NCBI GenBank assembly: GCA_019352875.1
Contig: JAAAFW010000008.1
Coordinates: 124,001 to 188,000 of the forward strand
Length of the DNA: 64,000 nt
Source: Pedobacter cryoconitis
GTDB taxonomy: Bacteria > Bacteroidota > Bacteroidia > Sphingobacteriales > Sphingobacteriaceae
Reading direction: 5' to 3'
The position numbers and the translations under genes were made by a program. Of this stretch, positions 29,001-37,351 are shown in pieces (the stretch's first letter is position 1; each line of letters begins with the position of its first letter). The notes under the pieces are model-generated. The model made no database searches. It was not told the DNA's origin and saw nothing but the letters and a program-made list of their open reading frames with translations.

Positions 29001-30377
29001 ATGAGAACAACTATGAATATTCTTCTGCTGGTTTTACTTAACATTACATTGTACTCCTGTAAAAAGGATACAGTAGCGCAAGAAAACAAACCAGTAGAAG
29101 TAAGTCCACCGGCTGACACTACCCAGAATCCTGCAAAACCAGGTAAATTCAAAATAATAGATGTAGGAACAGGTTCAGGGAACTTGATTATCGATGGCTC
29201 GAAACTGCCGCTCCAATGTAATGATCATATACGTATAGCTACCGGATCTTATGAGAATATAACCATTAAGAATATAGAGTCTGCCACCGGTTGTGCAATA
29301 GTAGTTACTAATAGCGGCCTGGTGCAACTAAATGGTAATTTCAAAATGATGACCCTAACGAATTTAAAAGGGGTAAATATTTCAGGAGACGGCGATCCAA
29401 AACTTAAATATGGTTTCCAGTTTAAGAACAACAGTTTCAGATCAATATACTTAAACCGACCATATAATCGTACGACGATTCAGCACGTTTCATTCGAAAA
29501 CATCAAGGATTATGTAATTACAAGTCTTGATAAAACGCCATATGATGGTACAGAAAAAACGGTTTCCAGGGAACTCAAGTTTTTAAACATAAAATGTGAA
29601 AATACAGCTAGCTTCCTCCAATTCTCCGGTACTGTGGAGAATGGTGATATCACCGGGCAAGTAATAGATCTGGAAATAGCAAATCTTGATTTCAGTAACT
29701 CTGACGAAGCCGGCACCCTAGTTTGGGTAGGTAACGTAGACGGTTACAATGTGCATCATAACCGCGTTAATAATGTTAATGCAAAAAGCAATAAACATAG
29801 CGGAATGTTCCACATGTCGGGTAATGGAAGTTTCCATGATAACTATATAAGTAACCATCAGGGAAACGCAATAAGAGCCTGGACTTTTTCACTAGGGTCT
29901 ACCCCTAAGGAGACATTAATTTACAATAACATCGTTATAAATTCGCGTAAATACTCTGCCTTTGAAGTTCAGTCATTCGAAAACTTTATGAATAGTAAAG
30001 TCACTTACTCAAACGCAAAGGTCTTTAACAATACCTGTGGAAATATCAACATGGAGAAAGATTGGATAGGTGGAGTTGTAGACGTTTATAACCTTCAGGG
30101 CGGAACTTGTAAAGTATTTAACAATCTTGGTTTTAACTTCCCGGCTCCCAGCGGATACGATATCATCACCAATTTGATGTCAAGTACAAAGACAGAAACA
30201 TACAGCAATCTGTATTTTCCGGACCAAAATAGCGTAGGCTTTGCCGATAATAACAAGTTTACATTAAAAGATAATTCTACGGCCAAAAACAAAGGAACAT
30301 CTGTAATCGGCGTAAATACAGATTATTACGGGTCAGTCAGAAATATTTCAAAACCGTCGATCGGAGCAGTAGAATAA
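29001..30377 (+). CDS. Parallel beta-helix (pectate-lyase-like) lipoprotein
   Basis: 458 residues. A lipoprotein signal ends in Leu-Tyr-Ser-Cys (Cys20) followed by Lys-Lys-Asp, then a Pro/Thr-rich spacer. The rest has the rhythmic short strands and Asn-rich turns of a right-handed parallel beta-helix, with Val-His-His-Asn-Arg-Val-Asn-Asn, Phe-His-Asp-Asn-Tyr-Ile-Ser-Asn and Ile-Tyr-Asn-Asn-Ile-Val typical of PbH1 repeats. The last segment, Ser-Val-Arg-Asn-x-x-Lys-Pro-Ser-Ile-Gly-Ala, resembles the end of many Bacteroidota polysaccharide-binding or lyase proteins. Catalytic residues of pectate lyases were not identified, so binding or cleavage of a surface polysaccharide is only inferred. A hairpin follows. 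Confidence 0.8.
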   Translation: MRTTMNILLLVLLNITLYSCKKDTVAQENKPVEVSPPADTTQNPAKPGKFKIIDVGTGSGNLIIDGSKLPLQCNDHIRIATGSYENITIKNIESATGCAIVVTNSGLVQLNGNFKMMTLTNLKGVNISGDGDPKLKYGFQFKNNSFRSIYLNRPYNRTTIQHVSFENIKDYVITSLDKTPYDGTEKTVSRELKFLNIKCENTASFLQFSGTVENGDITGQVIDLEIANLDFSNSDEAGTLVWVGNVDGYNVHHNRVNNVNAKSNKHSGMFHMSGNGSFHDNYISNHQGNAIRAWTFSLGSTPKETLIYNNIVINSRKYSAFEVQSFENFMNSKVTYSNAKVFNNTCGNINMEKDWIGGVVDVYNLQGGTCKVFNNLGFNFPAPSGYDIITNLMSSTKTETYSNLYFPDQNSVGFADNNKFTLKDNSTAKNKGTSVIGVNTDYYGSVRNISKPSIGAVE

Positions 30378-30386
30378 CCACGCTTT

Positions 30387-30436
30387 TAAGTTCAATTACA
30401 AGTTATTATTTTATTAGTAAGTTGTAATTGAACTTA
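30387..30436. terminator. Inverted repeat between converging beta-helix and glycosyltransferase genes
   Basis: Two perfect 15-base arms (TAAGTTCAATTACAA and its complement) separated by a 20-base AT-rich loop. The right arm is also the last codons of the minus-strand glycosyltransferase. The stem is AT-rich, so as a terminator it is weaker than the others in the window. Confidence 0.5.
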
Positions 30437-31170
30437 GTATATCTGTATATATCTCTTACAACACGAAGAACAGGATTATCATTCTGCCTCCAGAATTCTC
30501 TTTTTACAGTACTGGGTTCAGCAGAGCTATTTTCCTGCAAAAACAAATCCCTGAAATTAGTATAGTAAATACTTTTTCCTTTATTCTTCAGAACTGACAT
30601 CATCATGCAGTATTCTGTATAATCAGATTTAACCCCCTCCCGGTATCTGCCAAATTTTTCAAAAAAAGTACTTCTTCTTAAATGAGGATGGTCGCTGTAG
30701 TAATAAAATTTTTGGTAATCAAGTGTGTACGGATTGAATACCATTGTTGCGAATCCATTTCCAATATCCACTAAATTCGGATACTTTACATAAGCATAGA
30801 AACGGGCCATATCCAGTTTAGGATCACTTTCCATATAGCTAAATGCATCTCTTAATTTTTCCGGGAATAAATCCTGTGGGATGAAGTCTTCCTGAATATA
30901 AAGTGTATAGGGAGATTTAACGGCATCCTGCCCTTTATTGATATTGTTTCCTAAACCTTTATTAATATCGGTGGTAACCAAAGTGAATTTATAAGTCTTT
31001 TTTAAATCACGCAGGTAACTCAGATGCTCATCCTTACTACCGTCGTCCGAGACTATAATATCAAAAAAATAACAGTTCAGTTTAACCATAGTTTCCAACA
31101 ATCTTTCCAATGATTTACTACGATTATAATGAGTTATTAATAATGTGATCTCTGAGAATTTAAAATCCAT
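30406..31170 (-). CDS. Family 2 glycosyltransferase
   Basis: About 254 residues from the ATG at 31168-31170; an upstream in-frame start at 31197 adds nine residues that the paralogue at 32167 does not have. The GT-A core is clear: Leu-Leu-Ile-Thr-His-Tyr-Asn-Arg-Ser, Val-Ser-Asp-Asp-Gly-Ser-Lys, Lys-Gly-Leu-Gly-Asn-Asn-Ile-Asn-Lys-Gly and Tyr-Ile-Gln-Glu-Asp-Phe in the DXD position. No membrane helix was found. It shares motifs and length with the plus-strand gene 32167-32958 (His-Tyr-Asn-Arg, Gln-Glu-Asp-Phe, Ser-Asp-His-Pro-His-Leu-Arg, Gln-Glu-Asn-Ser-Ser), so the two are paralogues in inverted orientation. Sugar specificity is unknown. Confidence 0.85.
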   Translation of the reverse strand: MDFKFSEITLLITHYNRSKSLERLLETMVKLNCYFFDIIVSDDGSKDEHLSYLRDLKKTYKFTLVTTDINKGLGNNINKGQDAVKSPYTLYIQEDFIPQDLFPEKLRDAFSYMESDPKLDMARFYAYVKYPNLVDIGNGFATMVFNPYTLDYQKFYYYSDHPHLRRSTFFEKFGRYREGVKSDYTEYCMMMSVLKNKGKSIYYTNFRDLFLQENSSAEPSTVKREFWRQNDNPVLRVVRDIYRYTKFNYNLLIK

Positions 31171-31298
31171 GCAATTACTTTTTGCATAAATATACACTGA
31201 AATAATAAAAGGAAAACAAGCAATAATATTAAAACATCAAAATATCCCACAAACAAAAAAATATCTTTAATTTAGTCAGGTATAATTATCAATTAATC

Positions 31299-32108
31299 AT
31301 GAGACCGTTAAGCATACCTAAAAATATTTCAAGATTTATTGATATTGAGGCAGGCAAACTTGAACTTGCCAGACAGGCGTCAATCGCTTATAATAGTAAT
31401 TTCAGTACAACTCCGGAAGTTTCTATAGTAATCCCTGCTTACAATGAAGAAGATAGTATCGTTTCAACTCTATCTTCACTATGTATGAATAAAGTAAACA
31501 GGTCTTTTGAAATCATAGTCGTAAATAATAACTCCGTAGATAAAACTGAAGAACTCAGTGCTGCTTGTGGTGTGACGGTTATTCAAGAAAAAAAACAAGG
31601 TATCACGAATGCAAGAAACACAGGTCTGACTATTGCCAAAGGAAAATATATCCTCAACGCAGACTCCGACACTATATATCCTGAGAACTGGATTGAACTT
31701 ATGGTAAAACCATTAATTGAAAACCAGAAAGTAGCTATAACTTACGGTCGCTTTGCACTTATTCCTAGTGAAAATGCCAACCGGTTCTTTTATTTCTTTT
31801 ATGAATATGTGGCAGAATTATCAAGACTATACAATAAAAAGTTCTATGATGAGGCCGTTAATGTTTATGGTTTCAATTCCGGATTTCGCAAACAACAAGC
31901 AATTGATGTAGATAAATTCAATCATCCCGAAGGTACTAATGAGGATGGATTTCTGGCCAAAAAATTGCGAGAGAAAGGATTTGGAAAATTGCACTGCGTC
32001 ACTGAAGATAAGGCCATGGTCTGGACCTCTGACAGGAGAATTCAGATAGACGGAGGAATTATAAAAGGAAGTAAAAAACGTATCAAGAGAATATTTGGAA
32101 TTGGTTAA
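31299..32108 (+). CDS. Family 2 glycosyltransferase
   Basis: 269 residues, soluble. The GT-A signature begins near residue 45: Val-Ser-Ile-Val-Ile-Pro-Ala-Tyr-Asn-Glu-Glu, then Val-Asn-Asn-Asn-Ser-Val-Asp-Lys-Thr and Asn-Ala-Asp-Ser-Asp-Thr (the DXD metal site). Gly-Thr-Asn-Glu-Asp-Gly-Phe later holds the likely catalytic-base region. The preceding 40 residues are not conserved GT sequence and may contact the membrane or a partner. It lies between the two paralogous GT2 genes, 58 bases before the plus-strand one, and probably shares its transcript. Confidence 0.88.
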   Translation: MRPLSIPKNISRFIDIEAGKLELARQASIAYNSNFSTTPEVSIVIPAYNEEDSIVSTLSSLCMNKVNRSFEIIVVNNNSVDKTEELSAACGVTVIQEKKQGITNARNTGLTIAKGKYILNADSDTIYPENWIELMVKPLIENQKVAITYGRFALIPSENANRFFYFFYEYVAELSRLYNKKFYDEAVNVYGFNSGFRKQQAIDVDKFNHPEGTNEDGFLAKKLREKGFGKLHCVTEDKAMVWTSDRRIQIDGGIIKGSKKRIKRIFGIG

Positions 32109-32166
32109 TTCAAGATATTAAAATTGTATACAATCAAGCATATAGATCAAAGTATTAAAGTTATTT

Positions 32167-32958
32167 ATGGATTCAATATTACACGAGTTTAAAGACGTCA
32201 GTTTGTTAATAACCCACTATAACAGGGGCAAATCTCTTGAACGCCTTTTAAAATCATTTAAGGATTTAAATTGTGTATTTGGAGACATTGTTGTTTCCGA
32301 CGATTGTAGTCAGAAGAAACACCTGGATTATGTAAAAGATTTGCAAAACACGTATAATTTCAGATTGATTACCACCCCAAAAAATGGTGGATTAGGCAAT
32401 AATATTAACAAAGGACAGGATGCCGTCAATACACCGTACACACTTTATATACAGGAAGATTTCACACCTAAAACAACATTTCCGGAACATTTTACAGATG
32501 CCTATCATATTATGCAGGAAGACGACAAGTGGGATTTGATCTGTCTTTACTCCTATACGCGATATCCGTATCTTAAACCTTTTAAACACGGCTTTTCTGA
32601 AAAGATACTTCACCTATCTCCGTTATATACAAAGAACCTTAAATTCTTTTACTACAGTGACCATCCGCATTTAAGGAAAACTTCATTTCCGGAAAAATTC
32701 GGAAGATATAAAGAAGGAATAAATGTCGATAAAACTGAAATGCAGATGAGTCTTGCATTTATGAAGAACAGAGGAAACTGCCTCTTCTATGATGATCATT
32801 ATGGATTACTAACACAAGAGAATTCATCTGACGAACCAAGTACGGCTACTTTCAGGAGAACATTGGAAGACAATGGAAGTATCCCCGTAAAAGTTGCAAA
32901 ATGGCTATATGCCAAGTTTAAATTTATCAAACTAAATTATTTACTCCTCGTAAGATAA
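32167..32958 (+). CDS. Family 2 glycosyltransferase, paralogue of 30406-31170
   Basis: 263 residues. The GT-A motifs Leu-Leu-Ile-Thr-His-Tyr-Asn-Arg-Gly, Val-Ser-Asp-Asp-Cys-Ser, Gly-Gly-Leu-Gly-Asn-Asn-Ile-Asn-Lys-Gly and Tyr-Ile-Gln-Glu-Asp-Phe line up almost column by column with the minus-strand gene at 30406-31170. Both also share a Tyr-Ser-Asp-His-Pro-His-Leu-Arg block and a Leu-x-Gln-Glu-Asn-Ser-Ser block. No signal peptide or membrane helix is seen. It is likely to add one residue of the repeat unit at the cytoplasmic face. It converges on the acetyltransferase gene with only five bases between the stops. Confidence 0.87.
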   Translation: MDSILHEFKDVSLLITHYNRGKSLERLLKSFKDLNCVFGDIVVSDDCSQKKHLDYVKDLQNTYNFRLITTPKNGGLGNNINKGQDAVNTPYTLYIQEDFTPKTTFPEHFTDAYHIMQEDDKWDLICLYSYTRYPYLKPFKHGFSEKILHLSPLYTKNLKFFYYSDHPHLRKTSFPEKFGRYKEGINVDKTEMQMSLAFMKNRGNCLFYDDHYGLLTQENSSDEPSTATFRRTLEDNGSIPVKVAKWLYAKFKFIKLNYLLLVR

Positions 32959-32963
32959 AGAAA

Positions 32964-33584
32964 TTATAAAACGGGACGTTCCCAGGTGTTACTTTCGAAG
33001 CTATATCTTTTTATAATTTTAGCTGGATTCCCAACAACAACACAATAATCAGGAACGTCCTTTGTCACTACACTTCCGCCACCTACTATAGCGTGCTTAC
33101 CGATACGTACTCCAGCAGTAATTACAGCATTAGCACCTATCCAAACATCATCACTGATAGTGATTAACTTTGTTGTAACAACCTGATCACTAGGCGAAAT
33201 ATTAATATCTTCATAACCGTGGTTAAGTCCTGAAATTACTACATTTTGCGCAAGCATTACATGATTACCAATTTGTACAGGACCAATTATTGTATTTCCT
33301 ATTCCAATAATTGTGTGGTGCCCAATAGAAAGGTCACCTACTCCATTATTCAATACCGAGAAATCTTCAATTACTGAATCTGCCCCGAGGGAAAACGAGT
33401 TAAAGGGTAAAAGATCTAGTCTTGTCCGGTATCTCACAATCGTTCCTTTTCCTCTTTTATGAAAAAATGGATTGACAAAATTTCTGATCCACCACCTTGG
33501 CCTGAAATCATTTGGAGGAATGAGCATCCAGTGGAATACTTTTTTTAGCTTTGGGTTTGACTTGATAACGTTTGCTATCGACAT
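32964..33584 (-). CDS. Hexapeptide-repeat (left-handed beta-helix) acetyltransferase
   Basis: 206 residues. The second half shows repeating [Ile/Val]-Gly-x-x hexapeptides (Ile-Gly-His-His-Thr-Ile-Ile-Gly-Ile-Gly, Ile-Gly-Asn-His-Val) and ends with the classical Val-Trp-Ile-Gly-Ala-Asn-Ala-Val-Ile-Thr-Ala-Gly-Val, Val-Gly-Gly-Gly-Ser-Val-Val-Thr-Lys-Asp-Val-Pro and Val-Gly-Asn-Pro-Ala-Lys-Ile-Ile of maltose/galactoside O-acetyltransferase relatives. Leu-Asn-His-Gly-Tyr contains the probable catalytic His. It would use acetyl-CoA to O-acetylate a sugar of the polysaccharide or its precursor. It is the last gene of the long minus-strand polysaccharide operon, two bases after the GT4 gene. Confidence 0.9.
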   Translation of the reverse strand: MSIANVIKSNPKLKKVFHWMLIPPNDFRPRWWIRNFVNPFFHKRGKGTIVRYRTRLDLLPFNSFSLGADSVIEDFSVLNNGVGDLSIGHHTIIGIGNTIIGPVQIGNHVMLAQNVVISGLNHGYEDINISPSDQVVTTKLITISDDVWIGANAVITAGVRIGKHAIVGGGSVVTKDVPDYCVVVGNPAKIIKRYSFESNTWERPVL

Positions 33585-33586
33585 AA

Positions 33587-34810
33587 TTAAAATCCTTTTT
33601 CAGTTTCTAAAATTGACTTGTATACCAGATTCACACTATTTTCCCAGGAATGCTCTTTTGCAAATTCCTGCCGGCCCAGTTCCATCGCAACAGTATTATC
33701 TTTCAAGGAATTATCAATTAATCTCACATAATCAGACGGTGAGTCAGCCAGATATACATATTCTCTAAAAATCTCCATAGCTTCTGTAGCAGTTGCAACT
33801 ACCGGCTTTCCAACAGCGAGGTATTCATCAATCTTACGGGGATAATTACCAATCGTAATCTCATTCACCAATTGAGGATTAATACATACGTCGAAGAAAT
33901 TTAAATATAGCGGCAATCTAGTCTCAGCAACCAAACCTGTAAAATACACATTGGGTAATTGTTTCAATTCGGAGGCTTCAAATTTATCATCTGCAGGACC
34001 AACAAGAATGATACTCCAATCAGGCCGGTTACGTGCTATATGAAGAATGATATTGATATCCAGGCGATCACTATTCAAAGAGCCTACATATCCGATCTTA
34101 GGGCCTCTAATACCTGCAATAACACCCAGCCCTTCACCAGCGACATTATCCACAGGTTTTTTTAAAAACATTCTTAAATCGCAACCTTGACCGACGTACC
34201 TCGCATTCTCATTATATTGTTTACAATAATTGGTAAGATATGTTGAGTTCGCTATAATCAGATCGCTTTTCCTGATTAATTCCGGTTCAAGTACCTTTCC
34301 GTGAAACTTCCAGTAATCCACTCCGAGCATATAATCTCTGGAGTAATAAATACTCAAAGAAGGTTTAAGATATTCCTTTAAATAGAAAGACCTGAAAATA
34401 TCATTGTCATTAAAAAGAATTATGTTTTTAAAGCCTAGTTGTCCAATAGCCGAACTGATAGACCTGGAGAAAATATAGTTATTTCTTTTATTCAAAAGAT
34501 TAAATAACCAGCGGATTCTCAGCCATCTTATAGATTCAATAATGACGTCAATATCCAGCTCCCACAAATTCTCATTAATCTGACGGATACCACTGCGCAC
34601 ATTATCGATAACTTCTAATTGTTTTTTAACATAAGGATCACTTTTCCTCCTTAACAGAGTAATCCTGTCTAATGGAGGATTTACGTAAAGGACCCGGTTA
34701 TGTTTACTAAATTCCAGTGCAATGTCTTTACAGTTACTGCCTATATTGGTATCCCAGCTCTGCTGACCAACTATGACTATGTCTCTGCCGTCCAAACTAT
34801 ATTTATTCAT
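33587..34810 (-). CDS. GT-B glycosyltransferase, group 1 type
   Basis: 407 residues. The first half begins Asp-Ile-Val-Ile-Val-Gly-Gln-Gln-Ser-Trp-Asp and contains Tyr-Tyr-Ser-Arg-Asp-Tyr. The C-terminal half has the nucleotide-sugar fold of GT1/GT4 enzymes: Ile-Gly-Tyr-Val-Gly-Ser-Leu, Leu-Val-Gly-Pro-Ala-Asp, Val-Tyr-Phe-Thr-Gly-Leu-Val, and Pro-Arg-Lys-Ile-Asp-Glu-Tyr-Leu-Ala-Val-Gly-Lys-Pro-Val-Val-Ala with the conserved Glu. It resembles the plus-strand protein at 44901-46124 in layout. Expected role: transfer of one sugar to the lipid-linked repeat unit in the cytoplasm. Confidence 0.9.
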   Translation of the reverse strand: MNKYSLDGRDIVIVGQQSWDTNIGSNCKDIALEFSKHNRVLYVNPPLDRITLLRRKSDPYVKKQLEVIDNVRSGIRQINENLWELDIDVIIESIRWLRIRWLFNLLNKRNNYIFSRSISSAIGQLGFKNIILFNDNDIFRSFYLKEYLKPSLSIYYSRDYMLGVDYWKFHGKVLEPELIRKSDLIIANSTYLTNYCKQYNENARYVGQGCDLRMFLKKPVDNVAGEGLGVIAGIRGPKIGYVGSLNSDRLDINIILHIARNRPDWSIILVGPADDKFEASELKQLPNVYFTGLVAETRLPLYLNFFDVCINPQLVNEITIGNYPRKIDEYLAVGKPVVATATEAMEIFREYVYLADSPSDYVRLIDNSLKDNTVAMELGRQEFAKEHSWENSVNLVYKSILETEKGF

Positions 34811-34845
34811 TACCGGATTAATATCTAATTAACTATAAGCAGGAA

Positions 34846-36009
34846 TTACCTGAAGTAAGTCCTTAATTTTAAATAAAACTTTTCGGGCCAGTCTTTATCC
34901 ATAAACGGGCGTTCAGTCCATCTATAAAAGAAAGCGCTGACAACCAAGACAACCGGAACAAATATAGCTAACTGGAGTAGCAAGCTTGCTGTATAAGAAT
35001 TAAAAACCACCAAGTGCTTCATAATCGGGCTAACAAATTCTGCAAAAGGCAGATGAATTAAATATATCGTATAACACATTCCGCCTATTACCATGATCCA
35101 GCGGTTTTTCAAAAAACTATTTATCCAGTAACTGTTAAATGCAGACACAAAAAACACAAATAACGACCCTAAAACAAGGAATCTGCTGGATAGACCATAA
35201 TCCCAGCTCCAGAAATAAACCAGTGAGATTAAAGACAATATTCCAATAATATCAAAAACTCTTTTTTGTTTCAAATCTTTCCAATCATTCAAATAAAAAT
35301 CAACGATCATAAATCCTGTAAGAAAGTAATGTAGGTGTCCCAGGATTGAGAAGCTGTAAGGATTTTTATACCAACCCATATAATGCTGAAATAATACCAG
35401 TGCTATAATCAATCCAAAATTCAAGGTTCTCCTCGCCCATTTATTTTTTAGTTTAAAAAATAACATCGATAAAAACGGCGCCAGGATATAAAATTGAATT
35501 TCAATTTCCAGCGTCCAGGTGGGTGGATTAAATGGAGACCATTGATTGTAAATTAGCGCGTGCGTATAAGTGATATTGGCCAGATAATGCGGCAGATAGG
35601 CTAGAAAGCTTGCATTTGAATGCCACACAAAAACTAAAAAGAATACTGACATCCAAATAATATAGGGGGGCTCCAACCTTGTTAACCTTCTCCAAAAATA
35701 ATTTCCAATTGATACTTTGTTCGTATTGAAAAATTCATGCTTTGCAAAAGGAAGGGCAAGAACAAAACCGCTGATTACAAAAAATATATATACTCCCAGA
35801 AAACCGTGGGCAGCAAAAGTCGAAACGTTCTCATCCACACGGCTCATACTGTAATCTACAGGTGAGTTCCTTTCAAATCTTTCTGTGAAATGCTGCACCA
35901 GGACTGGTGTAATAGCTACGAACCTTAATCCGTCAATTTCACGAATCAATTTCCCCCCAGACGTAATTCTGGTTAATTTATTATAGATAGAATCAAAATA
36001 AAGGCGCAT
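34846..36009 (-). CDS. Acyltransferase family 3 membrane protein (OafA/YrhL type)
   Basis: 387 residues with about ten membrane helices. The N-terminus contains Arg-Glu-Ile-Asp-Gly-Leu-Arg-Phe-Val-Ala, and residues near 30-45 include the conserved His of the family in Val-Gln-His-Phe. Gly-Val-Tyr-Ile-Phe-Phe-Val-Ile-Ser-Gly-Phe is the hallmark second-helix motif, and Pro-Pro-Thr-Trp-Thr-Leu-Glu-Ile-Glu-x-Gln-Phe-Tyr is the usual Trp-Ser/Thr-Leu-x-x-Glu motif. Family members transfer acetyl or other acyl groups to O-antigen or exopolysaccharide sugars in the periplasm. It is the second acyltransferase of this operon, so the polymer is likely acylated twice or at two stages. Confidence 0.92.
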   Translation of the reverse strand: MRLYFDSIYNKLTRITSGGKLIREIDGLRFVAITPVLVQHFTERFERNSPVDYSMSRVDENVSTFAAHGFLGVYIFFVISGFVLALPFAKHEFFNTNKVSIGNYFWRRLTRLEPPYIIWMSVFFLVFVWHSNASFLAYLPHYLANITYTHALIYNQWSPFNPPTWTLEIEIQFYILAPFLSMLFFKLKNKWARRTLNFGLIIALVLFQHYMGWYKNPYSFSILGHLHYFLTGFMIVDFYLNDWKDLKQKRVFDIIGILSLISLVYFWSWDYGLSSRFLVLGSLFVFFVSAFNSYWINSFLKNRWIMVIGGMCYTIYLIHLPFAEFVSPIMKHLVVFNSYTASLLLQLAIFVPVVLVVSAFFYRWTERPFMDKDWPEKFYLKLRTYFR

Positions 36010-36036
36010 AATGAATTGCTGTATATAACTTTTGCG

Positions 36037-36129
36037 TTAAGACTGATTCTTTTTTCCCTGTTTCAATCCACTCATGAAACCCCAGATCAGAAAAACAATG
36101 GCAGGTATGGCAATGATATCAAATGGCAT
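36037..36129 (-). CDS. Small (30-residue) predicted membrane protein in the polysaccharide operon
   Basis: A 31-codon frame reading Met-Pro-Phe-Asp-Ile-Ile-Ala-Ile-Pro-Ala and ending in Lys-Lys-Asn-Gln-Ser before TAA. Residues ~4-20 form one hydrophobic helix with Trp16 and Gly17, and the tail is basic (Lys-Gln-Gly-Lys-Lys), so a single-span inner-membrane peptide with a cytoplasmic tail is expected. The ATG lies three bases after the stop of the upstream GT2 gene, and the otherwise empty 120-base gap between GT2 and acyltransferase genes is nearly filled by it. No homologue is recognised; its reality rests on spacing, composition and good start context. Confidence 0.5.
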   Translation of the reverse strand: MPFDIIAIPAIVFLIWGFMSGLKQGKKNQS

Positions 36130-36132
36130 AAC

Positions 36133-37350
36133 TTATTTCTTTTGTAGTGTATGCTCCTCAACTATTGAGGAACTTGTGTGTGGAGTTGGTATAAATGATT
36201 TTTTGGCCTGTTTGATCCGTAACAACGCAAGCACCATACACCACAGGGCGTAAGGAATTCTGAATATCGCAGAAAACAACCTTTTATCTTTATAAAAACG
36301 CTCAGGCAAAGCTAAAAATAAGCTGAAACAAAGGATGACAAATAACAAAGGATAAAAAAGTGATGCAGGTCCGGAAAAGAAGATCAGAGAAACAAGCGAC
36401 AATAAAAATAACAGGCCCAGAAGCAGCATACGCGGAACAAGCATAGCCTGCAATACCTTATTAAAGAACTCAAAATTCCCATTTTTGAAAAGTTCGGCAA
36501 ACCCGGCAACAAAATATTTCTTAAAGAATTCTATTTGGGCGGCAATCCATCGTGTCCGCTGCTGTGTAAAAACTGCTGCATTTTCTATTTTCTCATCATA
36601 CACCAGGCTTTCATTCAAATAAACGATTTTCGTCTTCGATTTAGCAATCTGAAAATCCATCTCTTTGTCTTCGCCCACAGTCTCCCCAATGTTGGCCAGC
36701 AGAGTACGTAAATACGAAAATTCAAATGCCATACCTGAGCCGATTAATGCAGGCGACAATCCAACCGCGAAATGACCTTTTCTATAGATATGGTTATTAA
36801 TCTCTTCATTACAGGCATCCAGAAAAGCAAAGGAAGAATCAAGATTTTTAGCTGTACGGTGAGCCTGTACCACTGTTGCGCCTTCCTGAAATGCGCTGTT
36901 TATATCAGAAAGAAAGCCATCAGCCATGATATTATCAATATCTAAAATAACAGCAATATCGTATTCATTAACGGGAATTTGCGTTAAGGCATAATTTAGA
37001 GACTTTCCTTTTGTACTCTTAGCAAAACTAACAGGTATAACCGCTGCGCCGGCATTTTTAATTGTATTTATTGTATCATCTGATAATCCGTCAGCAATAA
37101 CCACAATCTTAAAAAAGCCCTCGTATTCATGGGACAGTGCCCGCATACTGGACGCTAGAATAACCTCGTTTTCCCGGTATGCCGGAATCAAAACACAGAT
37201 CCGCTTAAATCTTTCATGAAGAACCAATGGAGTCTTCTTCAAAAAATGTCCTGCTACGGAGAAAAAAAGTAGATAAACACAATTAAACAAAAGATAAGCA
37301 CCTACCAGGTACAGAAGAAACTGAATAATATTATAAATCAAAATTTCCAT
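36133..37350 (-). CDS. Membrane family 2 glycosyltransferase
   Basis: 405 residues. One or two N-terminal helices (~8-35), a GT-A domain and two to three C-terminal helices (~295-375). Motifs: Cys-Val-Leu-Ile-Pro-Ala-Tyr-Arg-Glu-Asn-Glu, Val-Ile-Ala-Asp-Gly-Leu-Ser-Asp, Ile-Leu-Asp-Ile-Asp-Asn (DXD), Gly-Glu-Asp-Lys-Glu-Met-Asp (catalytic-base region) and Gln-Gln-Arg-Thr-Arg-Trp, the Q/RxxRW motif of processive GT2 synthases. That last motif suggests it may polymerise or extend a chain, like cellulose- or hyaluronan-synthase relatives. It starts one base after the polymerase/ligase gene stop. Confidence 0.9.
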   Translation of the reverse strand: MEILIYNIIQFLLYLVGAYLLFNCVYLLFFSVAGHFLKKTPLVLHERFKRICVLIPAYRENEVILASSMRALSHEYEGFFKIVVIADGLSDDTINTIKNAGAAVIPVSFAKSTKGKSLNYALTQIPVNEYDIAVILDIDNIMADGFLSDINSAFQEGATVVQAHRTAKNLDSSFAFLDACNEEINNHIYRKGHFAVGLSPALIGSGMAFEFSYLRTLLANIGETVGEDKEMDFQIAKSKTKIVYLNESLVYDEKIENAAVFTQQRTRWIAAQIEFFKKYFVAGFAELFKNGNFEFFNKVLQAMLVPRMLLLGLLFLLSLVSLIFFSGPASLFYPLLFVILCFSLFLALPERFYKDKRLFSAIFRIPYALWCMVLALLRIKQAKKSFIPTPHTSSSIVEEHTLQKK

Positions 37351-37351
37351 T

